NCBI GenBank assembly: GCA_036346395.1
Contig: CM070599.1
Location: 25,287,232-25,351,231, forward strand
Length of the DNA stretch: 64,000 bases
Direction of reading: 5' to 3'
Source: Hsuehochloa calcarea
Lineage: Eukaryota; Streptophyta; Magnoliopsida; Poales; Poaceae
The notes under the pieces were generated by a model, which saw only the letters and a program-made list of their open reading frames with translations, did no database searches and was not told the origin of the DNA. Numbering within the stretch: the first letter of the stretch is position 1; every line of letters starts with the position of its first letter. A program made the position numbers and the translations under genes. This document shows, one piece after another, positions 1 through 10,035 of this stretch.

Positions 1-94
1 AATGGAAACAAGAATAGTGCCTTTTTTTTGACGAAACAAATATACATTGACCAAAATTACAAACAAGTTGTTACTGATATTGGCTGTCTGTCAG

Positions 95-3000
95 GCTTTT
101 AACTGGGAATCCCATAAGCACAACTGGTGGAGCAATTTAGAGGACAAAGTTGTTGACCTAGCTAAATCTGGGTTTACGTCAGCATGGCTGCCTCCACCAA
201 CACAGTCATTATCTCCAGAAGGTGAGCTAGCCACCATTACCCTCTCTTACCCAAAGCATAGTTACAGAAAAAGAGGTCTAATGTGTTTTTTCGCATAGTT
301 ACAGAAAAAAGGTCTAATGTGTTTTTTTCGCAGGCTATCTGCCACAGAATCTGTACTGCCTTGACTCTTGTTATGGTTCCCTCCAACAGCTAGAAGCATT
401 GCTTCAGAAAATGAACGAAAACAATATAAGGGCTATGGCAGATGTAGTTATCAACCATCGAGTTGGGACTACTCAAGGATCCAATGGGCTGTATAATCGT
501 TATGATGGTATCCCAATATCATGGGATGAACATGCTGTTACATCTTGTTCTGGTGGGAAGGTAACCACATCGACTAGTTTTTTTTTTGCAAGATATTCCT
601 GTTTTGCACAGCCTTGTACTTGGCACCATATCTTGATGGATAAGTTTTACAATTAAGCATCACTCAACTTCCGTACAACTTCATTACCAGGGAAACAAAA
701 GTACCGGTGATAACTTTGATGGGGTTCCCAACATAGATCATACCCAGCCATTTGTACGGAAAGATATTATTGAATGGCTGATCTGGCTTCGGGAAACCAT
801 TGGTTTTCAAGATTTCCGCTTTGATTTCACGAAAGGGTAAATAGCAATTGGCTAGACACATAGTATGAAAGAAATGGATTGACTACCACCCTTATATTTT
901 GCATTGTTAACGTGCTGATTTGTCACATTTTTCTGTTTAGTGCAGTTATGCAGCAAAGTTTGTGAAAGAATACATTGAGGAATCAAAACCACTTTTTGCG
1001 GTGGGGGAATACTGGGACAGCTGTGAATATAGCCCACCTGATTATCGTCTGAACTACAATCAGGGTAAAAGATGGCATCCTTATTGATTGCTTATGCCAT
1101 AATGGTATAATTTTGCCAAAGTAATCTAAAGTCAACCACTTGATTGACAACCGTGAATATTAGCATGTTGAAATATTGCTACTAGTAATTTACAAGTTCT
1201 GCATATGCGATTGAAATTTTGTCAGTTTTGAATTATTAGCCACTGTCATGGTTTCCTCTTCAATTGTTCTGCTCCGACTCTCTGAGCTGTTTCTGACATA
1301 AAGGTGTTAATTTACTACTGTTAATGCAAGGCAGTTACATTAGATTGCCTCTGTGCACTGCGGTCCGCGAGATCGGATTCGCTTACCAACAAGCGGGCGC
1401 CAAAGAGGCTTGGGGCGCCATGCTTCTGTACGCGCGCAGCGGCGACCGCCCTGAAGTCTACATTGCGAGGCGCCGCGCGGGTGGGAGCACTTGGCCTTCA
1501 AGCGGTGAGGCGTGGATGACTTTGTTCTCGTCTCAACACTCTGTTGCGGAAGGCTAGTGCGATTGGCGGCGACACCTACGGCGAGAAGAGGCGTGGAAAA
1601 GCTCTTCATTGCGTCCCGAGAAGTAGCAACTGAGGCGGCCGCTCGTCGAGTCTGCTTGGACCTCTCCACGATGACGATCGAGGCGTTGGATCGCCTCAAG
1701 GTTGTTGCGGCGATGAGCCTAGCGCCTCTCGGGACCCGTCTCCGTTGGCGGAAGCTCCTCCTCACTCCGAGGAGCGGTGGGTCCCGCGGCCAGGTAGCGG
1801 AAGAAGGGAACCTTCTTCCCACGACAGACGAACGCAAGCATAGCAAGCGCGACAAGCGGCGCAAGACGCCGAGCATGGGCGCGCGGGCGTCTTGGGGGTA
1901 ATGATCGTGGGCGCCCGGCGCCGTTGTTCATAAGCAAGCCGCGCGAGGCGACTCTTGCCACAAGCTGCGGCAAGCTTGGTCATTGGGCGAGGTTATGTCG
2001 GCGACGTGGCGCGCCGAGCCCACGTCGGCATAGCGAGAGGAAGAAGCGGTAGGCTTTGTTCATTGCTTTGTCACGACATCGAACTACCTCCGGCGGCTTG
2101 CCGTCGCGATGGCTCTCCTCCACCTTGGCGAGCCAAAGCACATGCCCTCCTCGGCTATGGCTCGGACAGCGACAAGGCCGGCGGGTGGTGCCTCGACAAA
2201 AGCGCCACCCATCACATGGCCGGTCAGCAGGAGTTCTTGCAAGAGTTTGACTCGGCGTCAGAACTCCGTCAAGTTTGGGGATACTCCGTCGTGGAAATCA
2301 AGAGGCGTCGGTTCCGTCATCTTCACCACCATGTCGCGGTGAGCCGGTACGCTCACCGTCGTCTACTACATCCCCGGATCTGCGGAACTCCATCGCCTCG
2401 GAGGGGCGGCTCGATGAAGCGGCTCGTGTCAAGATCGAACGCGGGGTGCTACGGATTTGGGATCTTCGTCGCCGCCTTCTTGCCAAGGTAACGGAGGCGC
2501 CGTCGACTCTACATGCTTCACGTGCGGTGGCTCAACCCCTCTGTCTCATTGCTCGTCGGAGCGGCAGCGTGGCGATAACGCACCGCTTTGGGCACCTTCG
2601 GCCGAGGCCACGAAGCGGCTCGGATGCCATGAAATGAGTGTTGAGCCACGCGTGCCTTGACCATGTGGAGGCGATTCTGCGGCGTCTGCGTGTTGGCGAA
2701 GCGAGGCGACTCCCCTTTCCCAGCCGAGCGGTTTCCGAGGCCAGGAAGAGTTCGACTTTCGTGCCGCGGGACTTGTGTGTATTTGACCCGCCACACCGGG
2801 AAGAACGGCGCTACTTCTTGCGCTTGTTGGCGATCTCCGCGCTACATGTGGGTGATGGTCCTCGGCGGCAAGGAGAAGGCTGGGGCGCCATATGGATGAA
2901 ACCAAACAAAATGTCAAAACTTCCTCAAATATGTTTCAATATGAAACATGCTCACTGGTCTTAAGTAACATGTGCAACGCAATATGGATGAAACCAAACA

Positions 3001-4472
3001 AAAATGTCAAAACTTCCTCAAATATGTTTCAATATGAAACATGCTCACTGGTCTTATTTTGAATTTTTTGACACAGTTTACATTTATTTTTCCATAAACT
3101 GATTTTTTTGGCAGATGACCATAGGCAGAGAATTATCAATTGGATAGATAGCACTGGAGGACTGTGTGCAGCGTTTGATTTCACAACAAAGGGTATTCTT
3201 CAGGTTAGAAATGGATCATCGTTCTACGGGAGCAAATAAGTGTCATTAGTGCTTAGTTAGCAGTTTAGTGTTGTTTAAAGCAGGAAAGTGTCAAAGGAGA
3301 GCTGTGGCGTTTGCGTGACCCAGAAGGAAAGCCACCTGGTGTGATGGGGTGGTGGCCTTCAAGATCAGTTACATTTATTGAAAATCATGACACAGGTTCA
3401 ACTCAGGTATATCAATTCCATTTTTTTCCCCTTCTGTGCTCAAGGCAAGCTTAACCTTGTTAATATTTGCCTGGAAATGTTCAAAATATGCTAATAAGCA
3501 AAGCTAATTGAAAACTTCATGATTTCAGGGTCATTGGCCATTTCCGTCTGATCATGTCATGGAGGTATGCACTGCAAGGACTTTCTATTGCTACATTTTG
3601 TTTGTACTTCATAACACTGGTTTCATTAGAAACCAATGACATATACCATTACAATCAAGTTACAAATTTAATTACCACTATGGTGATGATGATCTTAAAA
3701 AGGTTGACTTCCATTACAATGACCATAGCAGCATTGAACAGTTCTTACAAAAGAATTTCACATGAAGAAAGTTTTTAGCTGCTAGTTCATTAACCTTTGA
3801 AGCATAGTTACCAGAAACGCGGTTCGTCCGAGTCGCGATTCGCGATTCGCGGGGTTTTATAGCGAATCCGGTAACTATGCTTTGAAGACATAAGGCTATC
3901 ATAAATATTGTATCAACTTTATCTAAAAACACAGGTAGGCTGTTCCAAAGAGGGGACTATGTTTCTTCTGGTACTACTATAAAATGAGTTGTTTATCAAC
4001 ATAAACTTCTGCATCATTTGTCTTAGAATAAGTGTGCTGTTCTTTTTGGACTCCTAGCTGTTACTAAACACATGCATAATTCATATACTAACTGTCTTTC
4101 AGGGTTATGCTTATGTACTTACTCACCCCGGCATCCCCACAGTTTTCTATGATCATTTCTATGACTGGGGAGCTTCTTTCCATGGCGAAATCGCAAAACT
4201 GGTATTCCGCCCATACCTCTGTATTCTAATGCTCATCCACGATAGCTGCCTGCTCTAAGTTACAAATATTTTGTACGCAGATGGAGATCAGGAAATGCCA
4301 AGACATACATAGCCGCTCCGCAGTCAAAATTTTGGAGGCGAGGTCAGACCTGTACTCCGCAATCATCGATGATAAGTTGTGCATGAAGATTGGTGACGGC
4401 TCCTGGTGCCCCAGTGGCCCGGAGTGGAAGCTGGCGGCCTGCGGAGACAGATACGCAGTTTGGCACAAGTAG
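95..4472 (+). CDS. Alpha-amylase, GH13, family-2 (AMY2-like), 5' partial
   Basis: Endo-acting alpha-1,4-glucan hydrolase. Exons read from GT-AG junctions: 95-221, 334-560, 691-836, 946-1064, 3115-3203, 3284-3406, 3529-3564, 4103-4201, 4281-4472, giving 385 residues with all phases compatible. The first exon lies left of the window: position 95 follows a CAG acceptor, and about 28 residues are missing against the ~413-residue family length. All three catalytic acids are present: nucleophile Asp at 823-825 in FRFDFTKG, acid/base Glu at 1007-1009 in VGEYWDS, and Asp at 3389-3391 in ENHDTGSTQ. The C-terminus ends RYAVWHK as in plant AMY proteins. Similarity is closest to the Arabidopsis AMY2 class, which lacks a secretory signal peptide, so a cytosolic role is likely; the N-terminus that would prove this is not visible. 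The intron at 1065-3114 is swollen by a Copia fragment. Confidence 0.95.
256..330. repeat. Tandem duplication of ~37 bp beside an amylase splice acceptor
   Basis: Two near-identical copies (256-292 and 293-330), each starting GCATAGTTACAG and ending in a T-run plus CGCA, sit directly against the acceptor of amylase exon 334-560. Only the second copy finishes in CGCAG and is usable as the acceptor; the first reads CGCATAG. Confidence 0.85.
1350..2889 (+). mobile_element. Degenerate Ty1/Copia gag-pol fragment inside amylase intron
   Basis: A GC-rich block within an AT-rich intron. Copia peptides appear in order but in shifting frames: gag-like LDLSTMTIEALDRLK (about 1660), a protease-like stretch LDKSATHHMAG (about 2200) where the DSG catalytic triad reads DKS, SVIFTTMS (about 2310), the GAG-pre-integrase stretch RIWDLRRRLLAK (about 2450), and integrase-like YMWVMVLGGKEKA (about 2845-2880). 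No reverse transcriptase, LTR or target duplication is visible, so this is a truncated, frameshifted relic on the same strand as the amylase. It encodes no functional protein. Confidence 0.8.
2890..3056. repeat. Two direct copies of a ~74-bp unit at the edge of the Copia relic
   Basis: Copies at 2890-2963 and 2982-3056, separated by 18 bp, both run from ATATGGATGAAACC to CACTGGTCTTA with only an A-run length difference. They lie between the Copia relic and the acceptor at 3114. They may mark the repair or insertion event that brought the relic in. Confidence 0.85.
3803..3879. mobile_element. 77-bp hAT-like MITE with 8-bp target duplication
   Basis: Terminal inverted repeats CATAGTTACC (3803-3812) and GGTAACTATG (3870-3879) are perfect, and the element is flanked by the 8-bp direct repeat CTTTGAAG (3795-3802 and 3880-3887). 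An 8-bp duplication is characteristic of hAT transposition. The core is CG-rich with GCGATTCGCGATTCGCGG. It lies in the amylase intron 3565-4102, away from the splice sites. Because the duplication is itself nearly palindromic, the repeats can be read as 13 bp. Confidence 0.8.
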
Positions 4473-4530
4473 ATAGCTTCGTTCCGCTGAACAGAATATA
4501 TTTGCCTGGTAATTGAAGTGTACTGCTAGA

Positions 4531-5785
4531 TGTATTAGAGCTAGAATTTGTTTTTTGTATTTTTTTATCTGTATAGGGTATATCCTTTTGTATTATATAT
4601 ATATTGCCCTTTAGGCCTCTTCAATAGACACACAATATATTCATAGCGTTTCTTACTGCCGCCGCCGTCGGCTGCTGCATCATCTTCCATTGCCGCTGCC
4701 TTTAGGAGGACCGATCTCTACTCCCGAAGGCAGCCTTCTCCCTCCTCGGCTAGTCGCCATCCAGGAACACCGCTTTCGGCGATCTTTCGGCGATCTACCA
4801 CCAGATGCCGACCATCCTTGGGCACCTTGCCAACCACCAGGTCGTCGTACACCTCCTTCGAGATGGGCACGGACGCCTTGATCTTGTCGATCACGTACCG
4901 GCACACCTCCATCACGTTCGTGCGGTGCACCGCCGACGCTGCCACGAACACGCTCGCCTCACCGGTGGGGACCGCCTCGAACTGGTGCGCGATGGCCAAC
5001 CACTTGGCGCTGGCCTCGCCAAGATGGCGCGAGCGGTACCGCGCCATGGCCTCGTCTTGGAGAGGTGGGTGGTATCATGCTTTTTACCGTATGACCAAGT
5101 AATGAAGTCTCCCCTGCTTGATCGGGTCGTTTCTACAGGTTTGCTTGCTAGCAAATCGCCAGCCTCGACAAAAGATCTCCCCGACCGAGGATTTGCTGCT
5201 AGTTCTGATTACACGCTACTGTTACTATTGGTTATCATTTAGGTTTTTCTTTATTTGTGTCGTTTTCTTCCGTTGCGTCCATCCAAGTCCATATCACTTT
5301 ATCTGTGAGTTCGTCTAACCCATGCGAGTCCACAAATTTATTATCAGTTATAGAAGTATAGAAATTTCTTTAGTATGGCAGCAACCGCTGCTCTTTTCTT
5401 CGAGTCGTTGCAGATCTGTCGCCCCAAGCTTTTAAGGTCGCCGCGCTTGTTGTGCACTACGTCTCTATTGCGCTTCTCTGTGTATCGTGTCTTTATTGCG
5501 TTTCTTGTGCACCATGTCTCTATTGCGCTTCTCGTGCACTGCGCCGCCGTCGTTTTTGGTTTCGATCTGCGCCGTCATGTTTCTATCTATTCATATTTGG
5601 GTTGATTTGACAGTTCTCTCTATTTTTGTCGGTTTCATCATCATCTTCGTCATGTTGCCGCGGTCGACTTTGCGCCCGCACCTTGTGCTTTATGGGCTAT
5701 CGCACGACATCAGATGAAAAATCTTTTATCAATATATTTTCCAAGAGCTAAATCTTTTCAATAGACACATGATATATTCGTAACA
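4531..5785 (+). mobile_element. Small non-autonomous LTR-type element just downstream of amylase
   Basis: The left LTR-like segment (about 4531-4648) starts TGTATTAGAG and ends near CAATATATTCATAGCG. It aligns along its length with the reverse complement of 8696-8816. The right end (about 5750-5785) repeats the terminal part, TTTTCAATAGACACATG to TTCGTAACA; the rest of the right LTR is not recognisable. No gag or pol is present. The interior holds an antisense host-gene fragment (4841-5047) and a segment (about 5225-5395) that reappears inverted at 7465-7645. The insertion point is about 60 bp past the amylase stop codon. The target duplication is not clear. Confidence 0.55.
4841..5047 (-). 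pseudogene. Fragment of molybdopterin synthase large subunit (MoaE/CNX6-like)
   Basis: On the minus strand, 69 codons match the plant molybdopterin synthase catalytic subunit, which transfers sulfur to make molybdopterin for the molybdenum cofactor. The diagnostic stretch is GEASVFVAASAVHR followed by EVCRYVIDKIKASVP and KEVYDD. The open frame continues to 4718, but similarity ends after YDD: the conserved Trp-Lys-Glu-Asn region and C-terminus are missing, as is the N-terminal half. No intron is seen, consistent with capture from a spliced transcript. It lies inside a small LTR element and is antisense to it. Not expected to be functional. Confidence 0.75.
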
Positions 5786-7440
5786 ATAAGACGCAGATAT
5801 GCTTCACTAAGTCACTTGTGTAGATAACCAGTGCAATAAAAGACAGCAGCCTCCGGTGTTTGTCACAGACTCACAGTAGAGTTGTGTAATGTGAATATGT
5901 AATGCCTGCGTGCATCATTTGATTTTGAAACTATATATTCCAATGTTTATTTAGAAAACTATCTTGGAGTTTGCATACGGCTGTTTATTTACATTAGGAA
6001 TAAGACCATTTGAGACTGTTGTAAAAAATTTAAGTTTCAACTCCTAACTGCAAAACCGGATGTTCGACAACGTATCCTCGAGTATCAATACTATTTATTT
6101 TATCCCCCGAATGGTGCCAACGTGGAAACGGTCTTGACGGATAAACCATCTTCAATGTTGTATTTTAGCCGGTTCAAAGGAGGAAAAAGAAGGCATTGAA
6201 TTGATTCAATACATTGCATACATCCATTAGAACAAAAAAAATCATGGAACCGAACTCTAAACATGATTTGATTCCAACACAATAAAAAAAATCACGTTGC
6301 CACCTACCGGTCTTGAATCCAGGATGATGGAGGGAATGGATGCCGTCTCTATTTGCCTTGCCACCGTCGCCTCGGCCTCAATGTCGTCACCTACAACTCG
6401 TCGCCGCCGTCGCCTGCAACTCGTCGGCGTCGTCACCCGCTAGCAAGCCAGATCTGGCCTCCTCCACGGTGTGGAGGGAGGGGGAGGAGGGGGTGGCGTC
6501 GACTAGCGGCGGCGCGGAAGAAGGGCGGAGCGGGCGGCGTAGGTTGTGAGGAGCAGGTGATCAGATGTGGAAGGGAATAGAGAGAGAGAATGGTTGAGAC
6601 AAATAAATTTTATTTCTTTTCTGATTTTTGTAAATAAGATGTCGGCCGCACTTAAGAGTAAGAACTTGTCGACGATCAAATCGTCGATCTTATGAATGTA
6701 TGAAGAAAAAGAGAAAATGACACATATCTTCTGGAAAGTAATGAGACTGCTCTTTATTGCTATGAACTGGCTGTTACAATGGGTGTATGTAACCTAGACT
6801 GAAGACTAACTCGAGAATACAATGCTCTTCTGAGAGTGTTTCACAATCTATTTTCACTGTTTCGGCCTCTTCCAGTTCGGTTCGCAGTCCTCCTTATGTA
6901 GTTGATGAAGCGTTGGCAGTTGTCTCTGGGAGAGACGCCTGTTGGAGAAGCAGGGTGTCTGGTCGGAGTGGGGCGTCAGTTGACAATATATCAACTGTTG
7001 TACGATTATATGTCAGTGAGCCACTTAACTGCATTCATGTGTCTTAGAGTTACGTATCGTCGCATGGTATGGAATATACAGAACATGTTCCATTCTTCAC
7101 ACGGTAGAGGATATATCTGGGGCTAAATCCAGATATCAGTTCAAGGCTTTGTGAGCTTTTGACTGATCGGAGACAAGTTTGAGAACCTTCTCCGACCAGG
7201 TTAGATATTGTGTAACCTCTGGAATCCTCACGACCAGTGAGGTCGTTAGCCTTAGGGGTTACGACCACGAAGACATATGGTCCTTTATCTATTAAATAAT
7301 AAATAGAGGTTTTAATCCTCGTCAGAACTGGATCACTACATTGAAGAGAAAAATAAATGCTTACATGATATGACTTTAAATCAACATTCAATATATTAAA
7401 GATGCTTTAAGCTTGTTAAGCGGCGGCATCATAACGACTT
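5786..7440. other. Unassigned DNA; start may be the displaced amylase 3' UTR
   Basis: The first ~200 bp include AATAAA-like CAATAAAAGAC near 5833 and could be original amylase 3' flank pushed away by the element at 4531-5785 (inference). At 6340-6560 there is a short CG-rich stretch with no convincing coding signal. At 6600-7390 the DNA is AT-rich and repeat-like, with the short inverted motif CGACGATCAAATCGTCG near 6671. No host gene was recognised. Confidence 0.4.
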
Positions 7441-8299
7441 CTACGATCTACATGCGGCTCAGAAAGAAGCGCGGGAGCGGCAGCTGCTGCCATGCATAAG
7501 GCAATTCCTATGCTTCTATGACTGACAATAAATTTATGGACTCGCATAGCTTAGACGAACTCAAAAATTAAGTGCTACGGACTTGGATGGACGCAACGGA
7601 AGCAACGATATAAAGCAGAAAAACCTAAGGATAACTAGCAATAAATATTAGCAGCAGTAGACATAACTAGCAGTAGAAACTAGCAAGACTAGCAGCAACA
7701 CGCATAATTAACAGCAAGTGGACAATGACGACGGCCAAAAACAGCAAAGAACAGCAGCAAATAACACTAGGAGTTGGAGGCAAGCACAGCTTCCCATATA
7801 CCCCGCCGATCCACTAGGCAACTTGGAGCGGGGAGCGGGCGGGCCATCTAAAACACTCCGACCCAAGTCGCCGAGCAAACAGACACAACGCCAGCTCCAT
7901 CGAGCCGCGGAGCAGGTCCGACTGGATGACCAGGCATCACCAGCGCTCCTTTCTTCTTATGCACTGCGTTTCTTCTTCCACCTTCCCCATTTTCTCTTTC
8001 TCCCCTTCACCTCCCTCTTCGCCTCCTCCTCGGCCTTCCTCTCCCCCTCGTCACCACGAAGAAGAGGATTGACAGGAGAGGCGGCGGCTGCTGCAGCTTG
8101 AGGTAGAAGAGGCCCGGCCTTGGATTCGGCGCGCGCGACTAGACTTCAGGCGGGAGAAGGTCGAGCGTCGCGAATCCGATCGCGGGAGTCGAGGTGGGGT
8201 AACCCATGAGTGTGAGGTCGCCAGTGCAGGGAGGCGGAAGGGCGGGCGGGCGACGCCGGCAGCATGGTCCCAGACGAGGGACGCGGCGGTCGCGGAGGC

Positions 8300-8588
8300 A
8301 GAGACATCGTCGGCCGCATCGGTGACGGAGGAGGACGTCGACAAGGCCCTCAAGAACCTCTTCGCCATCCGGATGCGGCTCGGCCACTTGGAGGGCGACC
8401 CCAGGAGCAACATGTACAGCGGCCTCGATGCGGCCGACATCTGAGCGATGGAGCATGGGAACCTCGCCCTTGAGGACGCGTAGAACATCATCATCCTGCT
8501 CCAGAACGACGCCGGCATCCTCTCGCTGGACCGATCGGTGGTCACGTCCGCCGCCGTGATTGGGCCTAACGCCCTTGACGGAAGCTAG
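8300..8588 (+). pseudogene. Fragment of GH3 beta-D-xylosidase
   Basis: One frame reads VTEEDVDKALKNLFAIRMRL, then GHLEGDPRSNMYSGLDAADI, LALEDA, NDAGILSLDRSVVTSAAVIG and PN-like residues. This is the mid-region of plant beta-D-xylosidases of glycoside hydrolase family 3, apoplastic enzymes acting on xylan. It is broken by in-frame stops at 8442 (TGA), 8481 (TAG) and 8586 (TAG). Only about 95 codons of a ~770-residue protein remain, with neither catalytic aspartate region nor signal peptide. No intron interrupts it. It sits antisense inside a small LTR element next to the element's primer-binding site. Confidence 0.8.
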
Positions 8589-8683
8589 AAGAAGGCCACC
8601 CCCGGGAGCGAAGATCGGTCCTCCCGGGGGCAGCGGAGGCAGTGGAGGCGACGACAGCTACGGTAATCAAAACCCTAACCTTT

Positions 8684-8816
8684 ACTCTGATACCATATTA
8701 AGAATATTATGTATATAATTGAAAAGGCCCAAATGACAATATATATAGGGTACAAGAGATATAGATAAAGATATATTAGAGATATCAAACATATTTCTAG
8801 CACCCTGTCTCTAACA
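8684..8816 (-). repeat. LTR and tRNA-Met primer-binding site of the minus-strand element
   Basis: LTR at 8696-8816 (about 121 bp) with primer-binding site ACTCTGATACCA on the plus strand at 8684-8695. The LTR begins TGTTAGAGAC in its own orientation but ends in ...CTTAATA rather than a canonical CA. Confidence 0.6.
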
Positions 8817-9690
8817 AGGGTAACCTGGCAGCCTGTTAGTGCAACCAAATAAAATTTAAAATTATCGCAGGCCCCACCCGTCAGTCCCTTGTACTCTCCT
8901 CTTCCTCTTTTCTCTCTCCCAGTGGCCATGGCCACTCTCAGTCTCCTCCAGATCCGGCCGTCGCTCTCGGCTGTCTCCCCCAGCTCCGGTCGCTGCTCTC
9001 GTCCTTCCCCGCACGTGCTCCGGCCACCTCCGTGAGATCGATCCGGCGCTTGCCGGTCTCCTCCCCGCTGCAGGTACAGCTCTGCAACAAAAAGCTGCGC
9101 ATGTTATAAGTTAATCTTTGCGATCCAAATAATTCACATTGTGAAGTACTCTGATCACTGATGCGAGGAGAACCTGAAGTTCCGTAGAGCAGTATGGTGC
9201 GGCTGGCGGCAGAGATGATCCGGATGTGCTTGGGCAAGTCTGTCTGGTTTAGGTGCGCGTATCGCCGTGGTCGTGAGCACCGGCTTCATCTGCTCGTGAT
9301 GCGAGCGACTAGCAAAGTCATATACTAATCGTTCCTCGCTTTTACTACTAATCAAAAGATTGGAGGGAAAAAATCATTTGGGAGCGACTAGCCCGGGCGT
9401 CGTAAGCTCCCTCCACCGTTAGACTCCGGCATATTCGATTTGGCATAAAAGACGCTGCCGCTGCCTCACCGGAGCTCCAGCTTGCCCGAGAGCGGCGACA
9501 ACCTCGGACCAGTGGCTGGTGTTGGAGCTCGGGATGACGGTGGCGGGGCTTACGACACTGACGGTAGTGTACTGCTTCCACAAAGGAGGCACATGGAGGA
9601 AGAGGATGATACTCGGCCACCGTGGGCTCGCTGGAGCTTGCCGAGGGAGGAGGAGAAGGAATCGGACGATACTCCATGAGACGCTTGCAA
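8817..9690. other. Possible first-exon remnant of a plastid protein, otherwise unassigned
   Basis: An ATG at 8927 in a good context opens 35 codons (MATLSLLQIRPSLSAVSPSS and on to a TGA near 9032). They are rich in Ser, Arg and Pro like a transit peptide, and a CTGCAG|GTACAG donor-like site follows near 9073. After the stop, another frame reads RSIRRLPVSSPLQ up to that site, so a one-base shift would extend the exon. No downstream exon was recognised. 9100-9690 holds no supported gene. Confidence 0.25.
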
Positions 9691-9948
9691 CAATTTTACA
9701 ATGAGATCCAACATCGATCCGATGAATATGCAACAAACTTCACCACGGTTGCAACTACCAATCACAAAAAATCTAGTTGCAACAAGAATTAATAAAGCTT
9801 GCAACGAAAATACATGTTGCGACGACATTTGAGAAACCACATTGCAACAAAAACATGCTCGTGCGCATCAAATCAAAAACATAGTTGCAACAAAAACTTG
9901 CTCTTGCGCATCAAATCAAAAACATAATTGCAACAAATACCTCTTGAA
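9688..9948. repeat. Dispersed TTGCAAC motif cluster with a 42-bp tandem copy
   Basis: The motif TTGCAAC or its GTTGCAACAA variants recurs many times. Inside it, a ~42-bp unit containing GCGCATCAAATCAAAAACAT is present twice in tandem (about 9855-9896 and 9898-9939). Repeated short subterminal motifs of this type are common near CACTA or other DNA transposon ends, but no terminus was identified. Confidence 0.6.
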
Positions 9949-9950
9949 AC

Positions 9951-10035
9951 TGTCAGAATAGGACTCTAGAATAGATTTTGGTTTCCTTATCTGTAACCCT
10001 GTTGTAATCCCTATTTATATTGCCTATTGGGCCCC
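9951..10035 (+). mobile_element. Start of an unrelated LTR, cut off at a junction
   Basis: The sequence from TGTCAGAATAGGACTC to TATTGGGCCCC looks like the first ~85 bp of a Copia-type LTR. It then switches abruptly to sequence matching the middle of the element B LTR. It has no match in the right LTR of element B. Confidence 0.4.

Larger units (their letters stand above)
7440..8816 (-). mobile_element. Small non-autonomous LTR-type element, minus orientation
   Basis: Read on the minus strand, an LTR-like segment (8816 to 8696, 121 bp, starting TGTTAGAG) is followed by TGGTATCAGAGT (8695-8684), a primer-binding site matching initiator tRNA-Met as in Copia elements. Next come a host-gene fragment (8300-8588, antisense to the element) and then a ~180-bp segment (about 7645-7465) that matches 5225-5395. 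No gag or pol was found. The far LTR could not be recognised, so the left boundary is approximate. The architecture mirrors the element at 4531-5785 in the opposite direction. Confidence 0.55.

Noticed and set aside
47..94. Apparent amylase start at 47
   Set aside because: The codon is TTG, and a CAG acceptor at 92-94 precedes the conserved AFNWESH. This stretch is intron and the true first exon is outside the window.
1340..1876. 178-codon minus-strand ORF in the amylase intron
   Set aside because: It is the complement of a CG-rich Copia gag relic; the Arg/Ser-rich composition is a frame shadow.
7050..7391. 113-codon minus-strand ORF
   Set aside because: No recognisable protein; AT-rich LTR-like DNA with repeated words is the simpler reading.
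8051..8545. 164-codon minus-strand ORF
   Set aside because: Antisense shadow of the GH3 beta-xylosidase fragment and its CG-rich flank.
9688..9948. CRISPR-like appearance of repeated TTGCAAC words
   Set aside because: Irregular spacing, variable repeats and a plant context; this is transposon-type repetition.
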